Shown here one piece after another: positions 6,859 to 15,132 of a stretch of DNA of 36,909 bases (its first letter is position 1; the number at the start of each line of letters is the position of its first letter). The DNA lies in contig PHEV01000019.1 in the NCBI GenBank assembly GCA_002843035.1, positions 1-36,909 of the forward strand. Direction: 5' to 3'. The notes beneath the pieces are model-generated. The model was not told the DNA's origin. It searched no databases and was given only the letters and a program-made list of their open reading frames with translations. The translations under genes and the position numbers were made by a program. The DNA comes from Actinobacteria bacterium HGW-Actinobacteria-5 (GTDB taxonomy: Bacteria; Actinomycetota; Actinomycetes; Propionibacteriales; Propionibacteriaceae).

Positions 6859-7883
6859 GTGGTGGCGTCTTCGTCCGGGTGCGCGTCGGCGCTGCTGCGC
6901 GCGAGCGCGGACAGCTCACCGAGTTGCGCGACGATCGACATGCGCCGTTCCACCAGTTCGGCGATCTCGGCCTCGAGAGCGGCCTTGCGGGCCCGCGTGT
7001 CGGCGAGGGCCTCCGCGCTGGCCTTCTTCGCGGCGTTGTCGGCTGCAGTCGTGATCTGGGCGGCCTTCGCGTGAGCGGCCGCGACGATCTGGTCGGCCTC
7101 TGCGTGGGCGGCCTGGCGCCGCTGGTCCCAGGTGAGCGCGTCCTTCTCGAGCCTGCCGGCGTATTCCTCGGCCTGGCTGCGCGCCGTGGCCATCAGCTCC
7201 TCGACCTCTGCGGACGCGGCCTCATGGGCGGCCCTCAGTTCGGCAAGTGCGGTCTCCCGCTCGCGGGCGACGTCGCGGTGGTGCTCGGCAGCCTCAAGTT
7301 CAGCGTCGGCGATGCTCTTCTCCGCGGCGAGGCGGGCCTCCTCGGCAACCACCTTCGCCTTGGTCTCCGCCTCGACGAGGACCTGGGCTGCGTGTCGTTC
7401 GGCGAACTGGCGTACCGCCTGGGCCTCGTCCTTGGCGGCCTGCAACTCGGCGGCGGTCTGCTCGCTCAGCGTGCGCCGCAGTTGCTCGAGTTCGCTGGTG
7501 GAGGACGCCTGCGATGTGTCCAGGCTCAGCCTGGCTGCCGCCGCCACCTTCTCGGCGTCGGTGTGGGCACGGGAGAGGATCTCCTGGGCGCGGCGTTCCG
7601 CGGTGTGGACCAGCTCATCCGCCTGTGACTCAGCGGCCTTGAGTAGTGCCCGGGCATGCCCGCCGAGCCGCGCGAAGTCCGTGTCCCCGGCACGCGCGGC
7701 GGACTCGATGAGCTGCCGCTGCTGGTGCCGCAACTCGGTCTTGGCGCGAGCGAGCTGGGCCTCGACGTCGCGGACGTAGGCGTCCACCGCACCGCGGTCG
7801 TAGCCGCGCAGCGTCTGCGGGAAGTTGCCGACCGCGGAGGCGGTCTCGTCGAACAGGTCCAGGCCGGGCGTCACGTCGCTCAT
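6855..7883 (-). CDS. DivIVA-domain coiled-coil protein
   Basis: This 342-residue cytoplasmic protein is almost entirely coiled coil. The N-terminal segment 'FPQTLRGYDRGAVDAYVRDV' (about residues 21-40) matches the DivIVA lipid-binding motif, which recruits proteins to curved membrane at poles and septa. Residues 40-320 are Ala/Glu/Gln/Arg-rich with heptad spacing. It is shorter on recognisable C-terminal domain than Wag31 and may be a second DivIVA-like scaffold related to FilP/Scy-type proteins (inference). It has a strong AGGAGG ribosome binding site before the ATG. Upstream lies a 19-bp hairpin separating it from the epimerase gene. Downstream it overlaps the AI-2E permease gene by 4 nt. 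Confidence 0.85.
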   Translation of the reverse strand: MSDVTPGLDLFDETASAVGNFPQTLRGYDRGAVDAYVRDVEAQLARAKTELRHQQRQLIESAARAGDTDFARLGGHARALLKAAESQADELVHTAERRAQEILSRAHTDAEKVAAAARLSLDTSQASSTSELEQLRRTLSEQTAAELQAAKDEAQAVRQFAERHAAQVLVEAETKAKVVAEEARLAAEKSIADAELEAAEHHRDVARERETALAELRAAHEAASAEVEELMATARSQAEEYAGRLEKDALTWDQRRQAAHAEADQIVAAAHAKAAQITTAADNAAKKASAEALADTRARKAALEAEIAELVERRMSIVAQLGELSALARSSADAHPDEDATT

Positions 7884-7907
7884 TGCCAGCGTCCTCCTTC
7901 GTCCTTC

Positions 7908-7957
7908 CTCGATGCTACTGACCCGGCTCCCGGAAGATCCGGGTCAGCAGCATCGAG
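7908..7957 (-). terminator. Strong 19-bp hairpin between the epimerase gene and the DivIVA-like gene
   Basis: Arms 7908-7926 and 7939-7957 pair over 19 bp with one mismatch around a 12-nt loop. The loop itself contains CCCGG, which can pair with CCGGG and offers an alternative fold. It lies between the stop of the epimerase gene and the ribosome binding site of the DivIVA-like gene, both on the minus strand. It is therefore a terminator or attenuator. There is no T-tract, as is common in high-GC actinobacteria. Confidence 0.65.
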
Positions 7958-7972
7958 GCCGTACGAGATCGC

Positions 7973-8422
7973 TCAGTGCGCGGACGGGGCGGGCTCCACG
8001 ATCTCGAGCAGGATGCCGCCGGTGCTCTTGGGGTGCGCGAAGTTGATCCTCGAGCCGCCGGTGCCGATCTTGGGCGTGTCGTAGAGCAGCGTGGCGCCGC
8101 GCTCGCGCAGCTTCGCGCACGCGGCGTCGATGTCTGCTACCCGGTAGCAGACCTGCTGGATGCCGCCACGACCGCCGTTTCGTTCGAGCCACTTGGCGAT
8201 GGTGCTGTTCTCGTTCAGCGGCGCGAGAAGCTGGACCTGGGCGTTCTCGGGGAGCTGGTCACCGGTCCCGAGCATGGCCTCCTCGACGCCCTGCTCCTCG
8301 TTGGTCTCGCGGTGGAGAAGCCGCCAGCCGAAGACCTCGGTGTGCAGCTTGATCGCGTCATCGAGGTTGGGGACGGCGTAGCCGACGTGGTCGATGCAGA
8401 TGAAAATGTCGTCGTTGCTCAT
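7973..8422 (-). CDS. mce: Methylmalonyl-CoA epimerase
   Basis: This 149-residue vicinal-oxygen-chelate enzyme interconverts (2S)- and (2R)-methylmalonyl-CoA in the propionate/succinate pathway. The N-terminus 'MSNDDIFICIDHVGYAVPNL' closely resembles the P. shermanii enzyme as I recall it. Expected metal ligands are visible as His12, Gln64 and Glu140. At the fourth position, where the P. shermanii protein has His91 in a His-His pair, this protein reads 'GIQQVCYRV' (Gln89-Gln90). Either Gln can replace His, or the site is altered. 'GTGGSRINFAHPKSTGGILL' near the C-terminus is typical. It lies 22 bases after pgm but has its own TAGGCT box 6 nt before the ATG. Confidence 0.92.
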   Translation of the reverse strand: MSNDDIFICIDHVGYAVPNLDDAIKLHTEVFGWRLLHRETNEEQGVEEAMLGTGDQLPENAQVQLLAPLNENSTIAKWLERNGGRGGIQQVCYRVADIDAACAKLRERGATLLYDTPKIGTGGSRINFAHPKSTGGILLEIVEPAPSAH

Positions 8423-8428
8423 GGGTTC

Positions 8429-8434
8429 AGCCTA
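8429..8434 (-). promoter_or_regulatory. Putative -10 box of a leaderless transcript (mce)
   Basis: TAGGCT lies 6 nt upstream of the ATG at 8422, in the 22-base gap after pgm. It suggests an independent leaderless transcript in addition to any readthrough. Confidence 0.5.
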
Positions 8435-8444
8435 TTCCCATTGG

Positions 8445-10073
8445 TCAGGCCAGAACGCCGTCGACCACCTGCTTGGCCTCGGCCTGAACCTGTGCCAGGT
8501 GCTCGGGGCCCAGCAGGCTCTCGGCGTAGATCTTGTACACGTTCTCCGTACCCGAGGGACGGGCGGCGAACCACGCCGAATCCGTGGTCACCTTCAGGCC
8601 GCCGATCGCAGCGCCGTTGCCCGGGGCATGGGTCAGAGTGGCGGTGATCTGCTCGCCGGCCAGGGTCGTCGCCGTCACATCGGAGGCATCGAGCTTGGCC
8701 AGCTTGGCCTTCTGCTCGCGGGTGGCCGGGGCATCGATGCGGGCATAACTGGACGCGCCGAAGCGGGCCTCCAGGTCGGCGTAGTGCTGGCTCGGCGTCT
8801 TGCCGGTGACAGCGGTGATCTCCGAAGCGAGCAGCGCCAGCAGAATGCCGTCCTTGTCGGTGGTCCAGGTGGAGCCGTCCTTGGCTAGGAAGGACGCCCC
8901 TGCGGACTCCTCCCCACCGAAGCCGAGCTCGCCGCTGATCAGGCCGGGGACGAACCACTTGAAGCCCACCGGCACCTCGACCAGGGTGCGGCCGAGGTCG
9001 GCGGCCACCTTGTCGATCAGCGAGGACGAGACCAGCGTCTTGCCCACGCCGGCGTCGGCGCGCCAGTTCGGCCGGTGGCTGAACAGGTACTGGATGGCGA
9101 CGGCGAGGTAGGCGTTGGGGTTCATCAGGCCCGCGTCCGGGGTGACGATGCCATGCCGGTCGGAGTCGGCGTCGTTGCCGGTGGAGATCTGGAAGCGGTC
9201 GCGGTTGGCGATCAGGCTGGCCATCGCGTACGGCGAGGAGCAGTCCATCCGGATCTTGCCGTCCCAGTCGAGGGTCATGAACCGCCAGGCGGGGTCGACG
9301 GTCGGGTTCACCACCGTGAGGTCGATGCCCAGCCGGTCGCTGATGTACTGCCAGTACTGCACCGAGGCGCCGCCGAGCGGGTCGGCGCCGATGTGGACTC
9401 CGGCGGACGCGATGGCGTCCAGGTCCAGCGCGTTGCGCAGATCCTCGCAGTAGGCCCCCAGGTAGTCGACGCGAGCCACGTCGGGTGCGGCCTGCTCGTA
9501 GGGCGTCCGCTTGATCGCGCCAGGGTTGCGCAGCAGCTCGTTGGCGCGTCCGGCGATCCACCCGGTGGCGTCGGTGTCGGCGGGACCGCCGTGCGGCGGG
9601 TTGTACTTGAAGCCGCCGTCACGCGGCGGGTTGTGCGACGGGGTGACCACGATGCCGTCCGCGCGTGGTCCGGAGTGGGTCTTGTTGTAGACGATGATCG
9701 CCCGGGAGACCGACGGCGTGGGGGTGTAGTCCTCGTCGCGCTCGGCGCGGATCGAGACGCCCTGGGCGTGCAGCACCTCGATGGCGGTGCGCCACGCGGG
9801 AGCGGAGAGGGCGTGGGTGTCCTTCCCGATGTAGAGCGGTCCTGTGATGCCCTGCCCGGCCCGGTACTCGACGATCGCCTGGGTGGTGGCGGCGATGTGG
9901 GCGTCGTTGAACGCGGCGTCGAGGCTGGACCCGCGGTGGCCGGACGTTCCGAACACCACCTGCTGGTCGGGATTGTCGGGATCGGGGACGAGGTCGTAGT
10001 AGGCGGCGATCAGAGCATCGACGTCGATGAGGTCCTCGGGCAGTGCGACCTGCCCGGCGCGTTCGTGAGCCAT
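8445..10073 (-). CDS. pgm: Phosphoglucomutase (alpha-D-glucose phosphate-specific)
   Basis: This 542-residue enzyme interconverts glucose 1-phosphate and glucose 6-phosphate, linking glycolysis to the glycogen genes elsewhere in the window. The phosphoserine loop is 'GIVVTPSHNPPRDGGFKYNP' with Ser146, the same number I recall for E. coli Pgm. The metal loop is 'STGNDADSDRHGIV' (DxDxD). The sugar-binding loop is 'GFGGEESAGASFL' and the phosphate-binding loop 'FAARPSGTENVYKIYAES'. The ATG at 10073 begins 'MAHERAGQVALPEDLIDVDA', the expected family start. A much longer in-frame extension upstream has no homologous sequence and runs antisense to the thioredoxin-like gene. Complete and apparently intact. 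Confidence 0.95.
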   Translation of the reverse strand: MAHERAGQVALPEDLIDVDALIAAYYDLVPDPDNPDQQVVFGTSGHRGSSLDAAFNDAHIAATTQAIVEYRAGQGITGPLYIGKDTHALSAPAWRTAIEVLHAQGVSIRAERDEDYTPTPSVSRAIIVYNKTHSGPRADGIVVTPSHNPPRDGGFKYNPPHGGPADTDATGWIAGRANELLRNPGAIKRTPYEQAAPDVARVDYLGAYCEDLRNALDLDAIASAGVHIGADPLGGASVQYWQYISDRLGIDLTVVNPTVDPAWRFMTLDWDGKIRMDCSSPYAMASLIANRDRFQISTGNDADSDRHGIVTPDAGLMNPNAYLAVAIQYLFSHRPNWRADAGVGKTLVSSSLIDKVAADLGRTLVEVPVGFKWFVPGLISGELGFGGEESAGASFLAKDGSTWTTDKDGILLALLASEITAVTGKTPSQHYADLEARFGASSYARIDAPATREQKAKLAKLDASDVTATTLAGEQITATLTHAPGNGAAIGGLKVTTDSAWFAARPSGTENVYKIYAESLLGPEHLAQVQAEAKQVVDGVLA

Positions 10074-10160
10074 ATGGCCATCTTGCCCAATGCCGGGGCC
10101 GGGTGGGGCGCCGGTGGCAACATTCGCCCCGGTTGTGGACGGCTGGCAGAATGCACTCTC

Positions 10161-11048
10161 GTGACACCTGCAGGCTTCAATCCCTCCCGCGCCCTGGATC
10201 TCTCCGGACTGGTTGCGTCCGCGAAGGCTCCGCCGCCACCGCCCGGCGCCAGCTATGTGATCGATGTGACCGAGCCGATGTTCGAGGCGGTGCTCGCCCA
10301 GTCGGCGAAGTTCCCGGTCGTGCTCGAACTGAACTCGCCGCGCGCGAACGCCCAGGCGATGTCCGATGCGATGACCCAACTCGCCAACGAGGCGGGTGGT
10401 GCCTACCTGCTCGGCAGGGTCGACGTGGATGCCAGCCCGCAGATCGCGGCCGCGTTCGGCATCCAGGCCGTACCGGCGGTGATCGGCGTCGTCGCGGGCC
10501 AGCTCGCCCCGCTGTGGCAGGGCACCAAGACCAAGGAGGAGGCGCGGGCCTACATCGCGCAACTCCTGCAGGTCGCCTCCGCCAACGGCGTGGTCGGACG
10601 GGCAGAGCCGGTGAGCATCGACGTGGACGCCGGGCCGGACCCGCGATTCGCCGAGGCGGACGCCGCACTCGCGGAGGGCGATTTCACGCGCGCCGTCGCC
10701 GAGTTCGACAAGGTCCTCGCTGCCACGCCCAACGATCCGGAGGCGAAGGCGGGCCGTGCGCAGGCTTCGCTGCTGGAACGGGTCAGCAGGGCCGACCCGG
10801 CTGCGGTGCTGGCGAAGGCCGACGCGAACCCCACCGATGTGGATGCCCAGCTGGCCGCAGCGGACGCGGAGCTGATCGGCGGAGCCGTCGAGCCGGCGTT
10901 CAGCCGCCTGATCCGACTGATCCGCGACACCGCTGGTGCGCAGCGCGAATCCGTCCGGGTGCGCCTGCTCGAGCTCTTCGAGACCGTGGGGCCGGCCGAC
11001 CCGGCAGTGCTGAAGGCCCGGCGCGACCTGATGAGCGCCCTGTTCTGA
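10161..11048 (+). CDS. Thioredoxin-fold/TPR co-chaperone-like protein (YbbN/CnoX type)
   Basis: This 295-residue protein resembles YbbN/CnoX holdase-like proteins. A thioredoxin fold, about residues 35-145, includes 'VIDVTEPMFEAVLAQSAKFP', 'VDVDASPQIAAAFGIQAVPA' and the cis-proline strand. The usual CxxC is absent; the region reads 'LELNSPRANAQAM', so it is not a redox thioredoxin. The C-terminal half carries TPR-like helices ('ADAALAEGDFTRAVAEFDKV', 'NDPEAKAGRAQ'). I chose the GTG at 10161 because the sequence 'VTPAGFNPSRALDLSGL' is the family start. Longer upstream frame is antisense to pgm. A CAGAAT box lies 8 nt upstream, a weak leaderless candidate. Confidence 0.85.
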   Translation: MTPAGFNPSRALDLSGLVASAKAPPPPPGASYVIDVTEPMFEAVLAQSAKFPVVLELNSPRANAQAMSDAMTQLANEAGGAYLLGRVDVDASPQIAAAFGIQAVPAVIGVVAGQLAPLWQGTKTKEEARAYIAQLLQVASANGVVGRAEPVSIDVDAGPDPRFAEADAALAEGDFTRAVAEFDKVLAATPNDPEAKAGRAQASLLERVSRADPAAVLAKADANPTDVDAQLAAADAELIGGAVEPAFSRLIRLIRDTAGAQRESVRVRLLELFETVGPADPAVLKARRDLMSALF

Positions 11049-11122
11049 CCGCCCGGACCGGTGGCGTCGGGTGGGACAGGTCCTCGCGGACCGGTCGGGC
11101 GGCACTGCCGCAGGGCGCCCGC

Positions 11123-11128
11123 TAGTTT
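11123..11128 (+). promoter_or_regulatory. Putative -10 box of a leaderless transcript (cardiolipin synthase)
   Basis: TAGTTT is followed by six bases and then the GTG start, with no Shine-Dalgarno sequence. Same layout as nucS. Confidence 0.5.
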
Positions 11129-11134
11129 GTCCCC

Positions 11135-12604
11135 GTGCAACTCTCTGACCTTCTCCTGCACGGAGGCCTCGCCCTGGACCTGGTCGGGCTCGCCGTCCGG
11201 ATCGCCGCGCTGCTCTGGGTGCCGGTGAACCGGCGACCGTCGTCGGCGACGGCATGGCTGCTGGCGATCTTCCTGATCCCGTACGTGGGCGTGATCGCGT
11301 TCCTGCTGATCGGGAACCCGAAGCTGCCGAAGTCGCGCCGGGCCAAGCAGCGGGAACTGAACTCCCGGATCGCCGAGATCACCCGGGGCCTGCCCGAGGT
11401 CGCGCTGGCGCCGGAGGCCGGCTGGGTGCAGCAGGTGGCCCAGCTGAACCGCAACCTGGGTGCCCTGCCGCTCACCGACGGCAACTCCGCGACCCTGATC
11501 GAGGACTATGGGGAGTCGCTGCACGAGATGGCGGCGGAGATCGACACCGCCACGGAGTTCGTCCTGTGCGAGTTCTACATCCTCGCGGTGGACCCGACCA
11601 CGACCCCGTTCTTCGACGCGCTGGCCCGGGCCGTGCAGCGTGGCGTGAAGGTGTTCGTCCTGTTCGACCACATCGGGTCGAGGGGCGTCCCCCACTACCG
11701 CCGCACCACGGCGCACCTGGACCGCATCGGCGTGGAGTGGCGGCCGATGCTGCCGGTGATGCCGCTGAAGGGCAGGTACCAGCGTCCGGACCTGCGCAAC
11801 CACCGCAAGCTGCTGGTGGTCGACGGCCGGGTGGGCTTCATCGGCTCGCAGAACCTGATCGACCGCTCCTACAACAAGCCAGGGAACCTGAAGCGCGGCC
11901 TGCTGTGGCAGGAGCTGATGACCCGGGTGGAGGGTCCGGTCGTGCAGGCGCTGAGTGCGGTGTTCATCACCGACTGGTACAGCGAGACCGACGAGTTGCT
12001 CGGCGGTCGGGTGCCGGCGCTGGCCGCCCGGATCCCGGAGCCGGGGACGGGGGAGCTGGCCTGCCAGATCGTGCCGAGTGGACCGGGTTTCGATAACGAC
12101 AACAACCTGAAGCTGTTCGCCTCGCTGCTCTACGGAGCGCGACGCAGGGTCAGCCTGACCAGCCCCTACTTCGTGCCGGACGAGTCGCTGATCGCTGCCG
12201 TGACAACCGCAGCCGAGCGGGGCGTCGAGGTGGAGTTGTTCGTCAGCGAGCTGGGCGACGAGCCGATGGTCTACCACGCGCAGCGTTCCTACTACGAGGT
12301 GATGCTGCGGGCCGGAGTGCGGATCTACCTCTACCCGGCCCCGTACATCCTGCACGCGAAGCACTTCACCATCGATGACGACGTGGCCGTGATCGGCTCG
12401 TCCAACATGGACATGCGATCGTTCGGCCTGAATCTCGAGGTGGTGATGATGGTGAGCGGGCGCTCGTTCACCGACGCCATGCGCGAGGTCGAGGACCACT
12501 ACCGGGAGGTGAGCCGGGAGCTCACCCTCGAGGAGCACCTGCGCCAGTCGTTGCCCACGCGTCTGCTGGACAACCTGGCGAGGCTCACCTCTGCCCTGCA
12601 GTAG
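11135..12604 (+). CDS. cls: Cardiolipin synthase (phospholipase D family)
   Basis: This 489-residue membrane enzyme is predicted to make cardiolipin by phosphatidyl transfer. Two N-terminal membrane helices (about residues 12-28 and 38-58) precede a basic linker. The two catalytic HKD motifs are 'NHRKLLVVDGRVGFIGSQN' (His223, Lys225, Asp230) and 'LHAKHFTIDDDVAVIGSSN' (His407, Lys409, Asp414). Both are complete with the following G-S-x-N signature. Length and layout match bacterial ClsA-type enzymes. Many actinobacteria instead use a CDP-alcohol phosphotransferase cardiolipin synthase, so the physiological product is likely but not certain. It is convergent with the MFS gene across 23 bases. 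Confidence 0.92.
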   Translation: MQLSDLLLHGGLALDLVGLAVRIAALLWVPVNRRPSSATAWLLAIFLIPYVGVIAFLLIGNPKLPKSRRAKQRELNSRIAEITRGLPEVALAPEAGWVQQVAQLNRNLGALPLTDGNSATLIEDYGESLHEMAAEIDTATEFVLCEFYILAVDPTTTPFFDALARAVQRGVKVFVLFDHIGSRGVPHYRRTTAHLDRIGVEWRPMLPVMPLKGRYQRPDLRNHRKLLVVDGRVGFIGSQNLIDRSYNKPGNLKRGLLWQELMTRVEGPVVQALSAVFITDWYSETDELLGGRVPALAARIPEPGTGELACQIVPSGPGFDNDNNLKLFASLLYGARRRVSLTSPYFVPDESLIAAVTTAAERGVEVELFVSELGDEPMVYHAQRSYYEVMLRAGVRIYLYPAPYILHAKHFTIDDDVAVIGSSNMDMRSFGLNLEVVMMVSGRSFTDAMREVEDHYREVSRELTLEEHLRQSLPTRLLDNLARLTSALQ

Positions 12605-12627
12605 CGCGGCGTAACGTCGTCGGGGTC

Positions 12628-15111
12628 CTACTGATCCTCCGATTTCGCGCGGCGCGGGTAGAGGGTCAGCAGCAGGGCCGCCAGCAGAGCGGCTGCCATC
12701 GTGGAGAGGTAGATGCCCCGGAACCCGGTGTTGAGGGTGTCGGCGAACGTCTTCTCGAGGGTGGGGGAGAGCGCGTCGATCTCGGCGAGGTAGTCGTCCT
12801 TCGCCGTCTCGAACGCCCCCGGCACCGCGTCGCGCAGGACGATCAGCTTGTGCCGCGTGGCGGCGAGTTCGGTGCTCACCCCGGTGAGGTCGTCGCGGGC
12901 CCGCACCAGTTTCGCCCGGTCGGAGATCGCCGTGGCCAGCTTCCCCTCCAGCGTGGACAGCTTTCCCTGCAGCGCGGACCGTTCCGAGCGGACGCCCGCC
13001 CGGGATGCGACCAGGGCCGCCCGCTTGTGCTCCAGGGTGGTCCGCTTCCCGATCAGCGCCGCCCTGCCCTGCTTCGCGCCGGCGATCGCCGCGTCGAGCT
13101 GGTCGAGTTGCGCGTGCAGGTCCTGCGCCGGCGGAGGTTCGGGAGATCCCGGCGGCAGCGCGCCCATGATCGCGTCATAGCCGGCCTGCACCCCGGCGCG
13201 GGCCTCCCGCAACCCGGCGAGGTCGTGGTCGACCTTCGCGATCGCCGTGGTCATTCCCCGGACGCCCTTGGTCATGCCGGCGATGCCGGAGTCCATGCCG
13301 GCGATCGCCCTGGTCATGCCGGCGATGCCCGAGCGCATCCCCGTGCTCGCCTTCCGCATGCCGGCGATGCCCGAATCGATCCCCTTGACCGCCTTCACCA
13401 GTTTCGCGTGGGCCTTGTCGACGTCCTCCCTCGCCGTGTCGAGACTGGCGACGCCGGTGTTCACCCCTTCGGTGATGTCGCTGATCACGGACGGCGTCTG
13501 CTCGGCGAACATGCGCTCCGCGACGGTCTTCGTGCGGGCGGTGATGTTCGTCACGTCCGCCGTCCGGAGCAGCTCGACCAGGTCGTCGGGGAGCGTCCCG
13601 CCGCCGTTCGCGTCGATGTTGATGGTGGTCTGTGCGGCGAGGTCGGGGAAGGTGACGTCCTTGAGCTTGTCCTTGAGGTCGGGGTCGGTCTTGAGCTCTG
13701 CGAACGTCGCCTGGAGGTCCGCGGCGTAGGGGAGCGCGGGCGCGCTGACCTGCGTGGGGAGCACTGCGGTGAGGTTTGCCTGCAGGTCGGCGCCGGCGTG
13801 GGCGAGGAAGCCGACCAGGAACGCCGGGGCGAGGGTGGTGCCGATCGAGCGGACGAGCGAGAGCGTGGCGAGTGCCGAGTTCGACTCGGCGGCCGGCGTC
13901 CGGTCGAGCATCATGTAGTTCAGCGGGGAGCCGATCGTGAAGCCCAGGCCGAGCCCCATCAGGGCGAGGGTGGTGCACACGCTGGCCCAGGAGGGCGAGG
14001 GGATCGCCCACCACACCCCGACCGCTGCGGCGATCGCCGAGACCACTACGCCGAAGCCCAGCACGAGCTTCGGGCCGAAACGGTCGGTGAGGGTGCCGGA
14101 CAGGGGAGCGCCGATCCCGGAGGCGAGGCCGAGGATGATCACGAAGTAGCCGCCGTCGCCGGTGGGGATGCCCAGCGCGTTCTCGGCGAACTGGGGGACG
14201 AAGATCACCCCCATCAGGATCACCCCGGCGAGGAAGGCCAGCAGCAGGGTCACCACGATCGCGAAGTCGGTGAAGTAGCTGAGGTTCAGCACCGGGTCGG
14301 TGGCGCGACGCTCGGCGAGGATGAACAGCGGAAGCAGGACCAGGAAGCCGAGCAGGTAGGGGTAGACGTCGGTCCCTGTGATCGAGGCGCCGAGGTCGAA
14401 GAAGTCGATGTTGCGCAGCCCGTAGAGCAGCGAGAGGATCATCGCGACCAGCACGGTGATCCCGAGCAGGTCGATCTTCGCGACCTGTTCCACCTTGTGG
14501 TTGGGCAGGATGACCAGGCCGGCGACGATGATCACCAGGCTGATCGGCACGTTCACGTAGAAGATGAACTGCCAGTTGTGCGCGCCGAAGATGTCGAGGA
14601 TCAGGCTGCCCGCGCTGGACCCGAAGATGTTCGCCACCCCGTAGACGCCACCGACCAGGCCGAGCGCCATGCCGCGCTTCTCCGGCGGGACGGACGTGCC
14701 GAACTCCGCGGTCGCGATCGGGACGATTCCGCCACCGCCGACCGCCTGGATCGCGCGCGCGATGATCAGCATCTCGAAGCTGCCCACGTCCTGGCTGAGC
14801 CCGCACAGCAGCGAGCCGACCCCGAACAGGGTGATGCTGAGCAGGTAGATCGGCTTGCGGCCGTAGCGGTCGGCGAGCTTGCCCATCACCGGGATGGAGG
14901 CGGCGTAGGCCAGCGTGTAGATCGTGATCATCCAGATGCCGGTGGCGTCGTCCACCCCGAGGTCGTTCTGGATGATGGTGCGCGCCGGCGTCACGATGCC
15001 GGTATCGATCGCACCCATGAAGATGCCCAGCAGGTACACGGCCAGGAGCAGCCCCAGGCGCCGCGCCGGTGGTGTGGCGGTCGCGGGTTCGGGTGTGGTC
15101 GTAGTGGTCAT
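12628..15111 (-). CDS. DHA2-type MFS exporter with a large heptad-repeat insertion
   Basis: This 827-residue protein begins as an EmrB/QacA-like 14-helix drug:proton antiporter. Visible are 'VYLLGIFMGAIDTGIVTPAR', motif A 'GKLADRYGRKPIYL', 'GVGSLLCGLSQDVGSFEMLI' and motif C-like 'GVYGVANIFGSSAGSL'. After about helix 13 (to residue ~437) a roughly 355-residue hydrophilic region is inserted before the last helix (about 799-820, 'IYLSTMAAALLAALLLTLYP'). By topology the insertion should lie outside the membrane. It contains seven near-perfect heptads (residues 577-625) and a second helical region rich in Lys/Arg/Leu (about 690-760). Substrate unknown. Normal DHA2 proteins are about 450-550 residues, so this is an unusual architecture. 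A palindrome sits 7 nt upstream of the ATG. Confidence 0.88.
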   Translation of the reverse strand: MTTTTTPEPATATPPARRLGLLLAVYLLGIFMGAIDTGIVTPARTIIQNDLGVDDATGIWMITIYTLAYAASIPVMGKLADRYGRKPIYLLSITLFGVGSLLCGLSQDVGSFEMLIIARAIQAVGGGGIVPIATAEFGTSVPPEKRGMALGLVGGVYGVANIFGSSAGSLILDIFGAHNWQFIFYVNVPISLVIIVAGLVILPNHKVEQVAKIDLLGITVLVAMILSLLYGLRNIDFFDLGASITGTDVYPYLLGFLVLLPLFILAERRATDPVLNLSYFTDFAIVVTLLLAFLAGVILMGVIFVPQFAENALGIPTGDGGYFVIILGLASGIGAPLSGTLTDRFGPKLVLGFGVVVSAIAAAVGVWWAIPSPSWASVCTTLALMGLGLGFTIGSPLNYMMLDRTPAAESNSALATLSLVRSIGTTLAPAFLVGFLAHAGADLQANLTAVLPTQVSAPALPYAADLQATFAELKTDPDLKDKLKDVTFPDLAAQTTINIDANGGGTLPDDLVELLRTADVTNITARTKTVAERMFAEQTPSVISDITEGVNTGVASLDTAREDVDKAHAKLVKAVKGIDSGIAGMRKASTGMRSGIAGMTRAIAGMDSGIAGMTKGVRGMTTAIAKVDHDLAGLREARAGVQAGYDAIMGALPPGSPEPPPAQDLHAQLDQLDAAIAGAKQGRAALIGKRTTLEHKRAALVASRAGVRSERSALQGKLSTLEGKLATAISDRAKLVRARDDLTGVSTELAATRHKLIVLRDAVPGAFETAKDDYLAEIDALSPTLEKTFADTLNTGFRGIYLSTMAAALLAALLLTLYPRRAKSEDQ
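13237..13383 (-). repeat. Seven tandem GMxxxIA-type heptads within the MFS protein
   Basis: These 147 bases encode seven consecutive heptads: GIDSGIA, GMRKAST, GMRSGIA, GMTRAIA, GMDSGIA, GMTKGVR, GMTTAIA. Alternate units are nearly identical, so the real period is 14 residues (42 nt). The DNA repeats visibly, so slippage could change copy number. The pattern recalls the Leu-x-x-Gly heptads of YhgE/Pip-type proteins (inference). Confidence 0.85.
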
Positions 15112-15117
15112 CGAAAG

Positions 15118-15132
15118 TTAGCCTCAGGCAAA
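15118..15132 (-). promoter_or_regulatory. Possible repressor operator before the MFS gene
   Basis: TTAGCCT-C-AGGCAAA is a 15-nt palindrome with one mismatch. It lies just upstream of the MFS start codon and directly after TACTAT (15132-15137 on the complement), a plausible -10 hexamer. An operator here would cover the transcription start. The half-site AGGCTAA also matches the DtxR/IdeR iron-box half-site, but the full match is only partial. The binding protein is unknown. Confidence 0.4.

Noticed and set aside
10074-11255. N-terminal extension of the pgm frame on the minus strand, to 936 codons
   Set aside because: The extension is antisense to the thioredoxin-like gene. The proper family start is the ATG at 10073.
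12077-12090. GGACCGGGTT-like string inside cls, resembling a REP end
   Set aside because: Only the first few bases match. The core GGGGACGG and the second arm are missing, and it lies within a conserved coding region.
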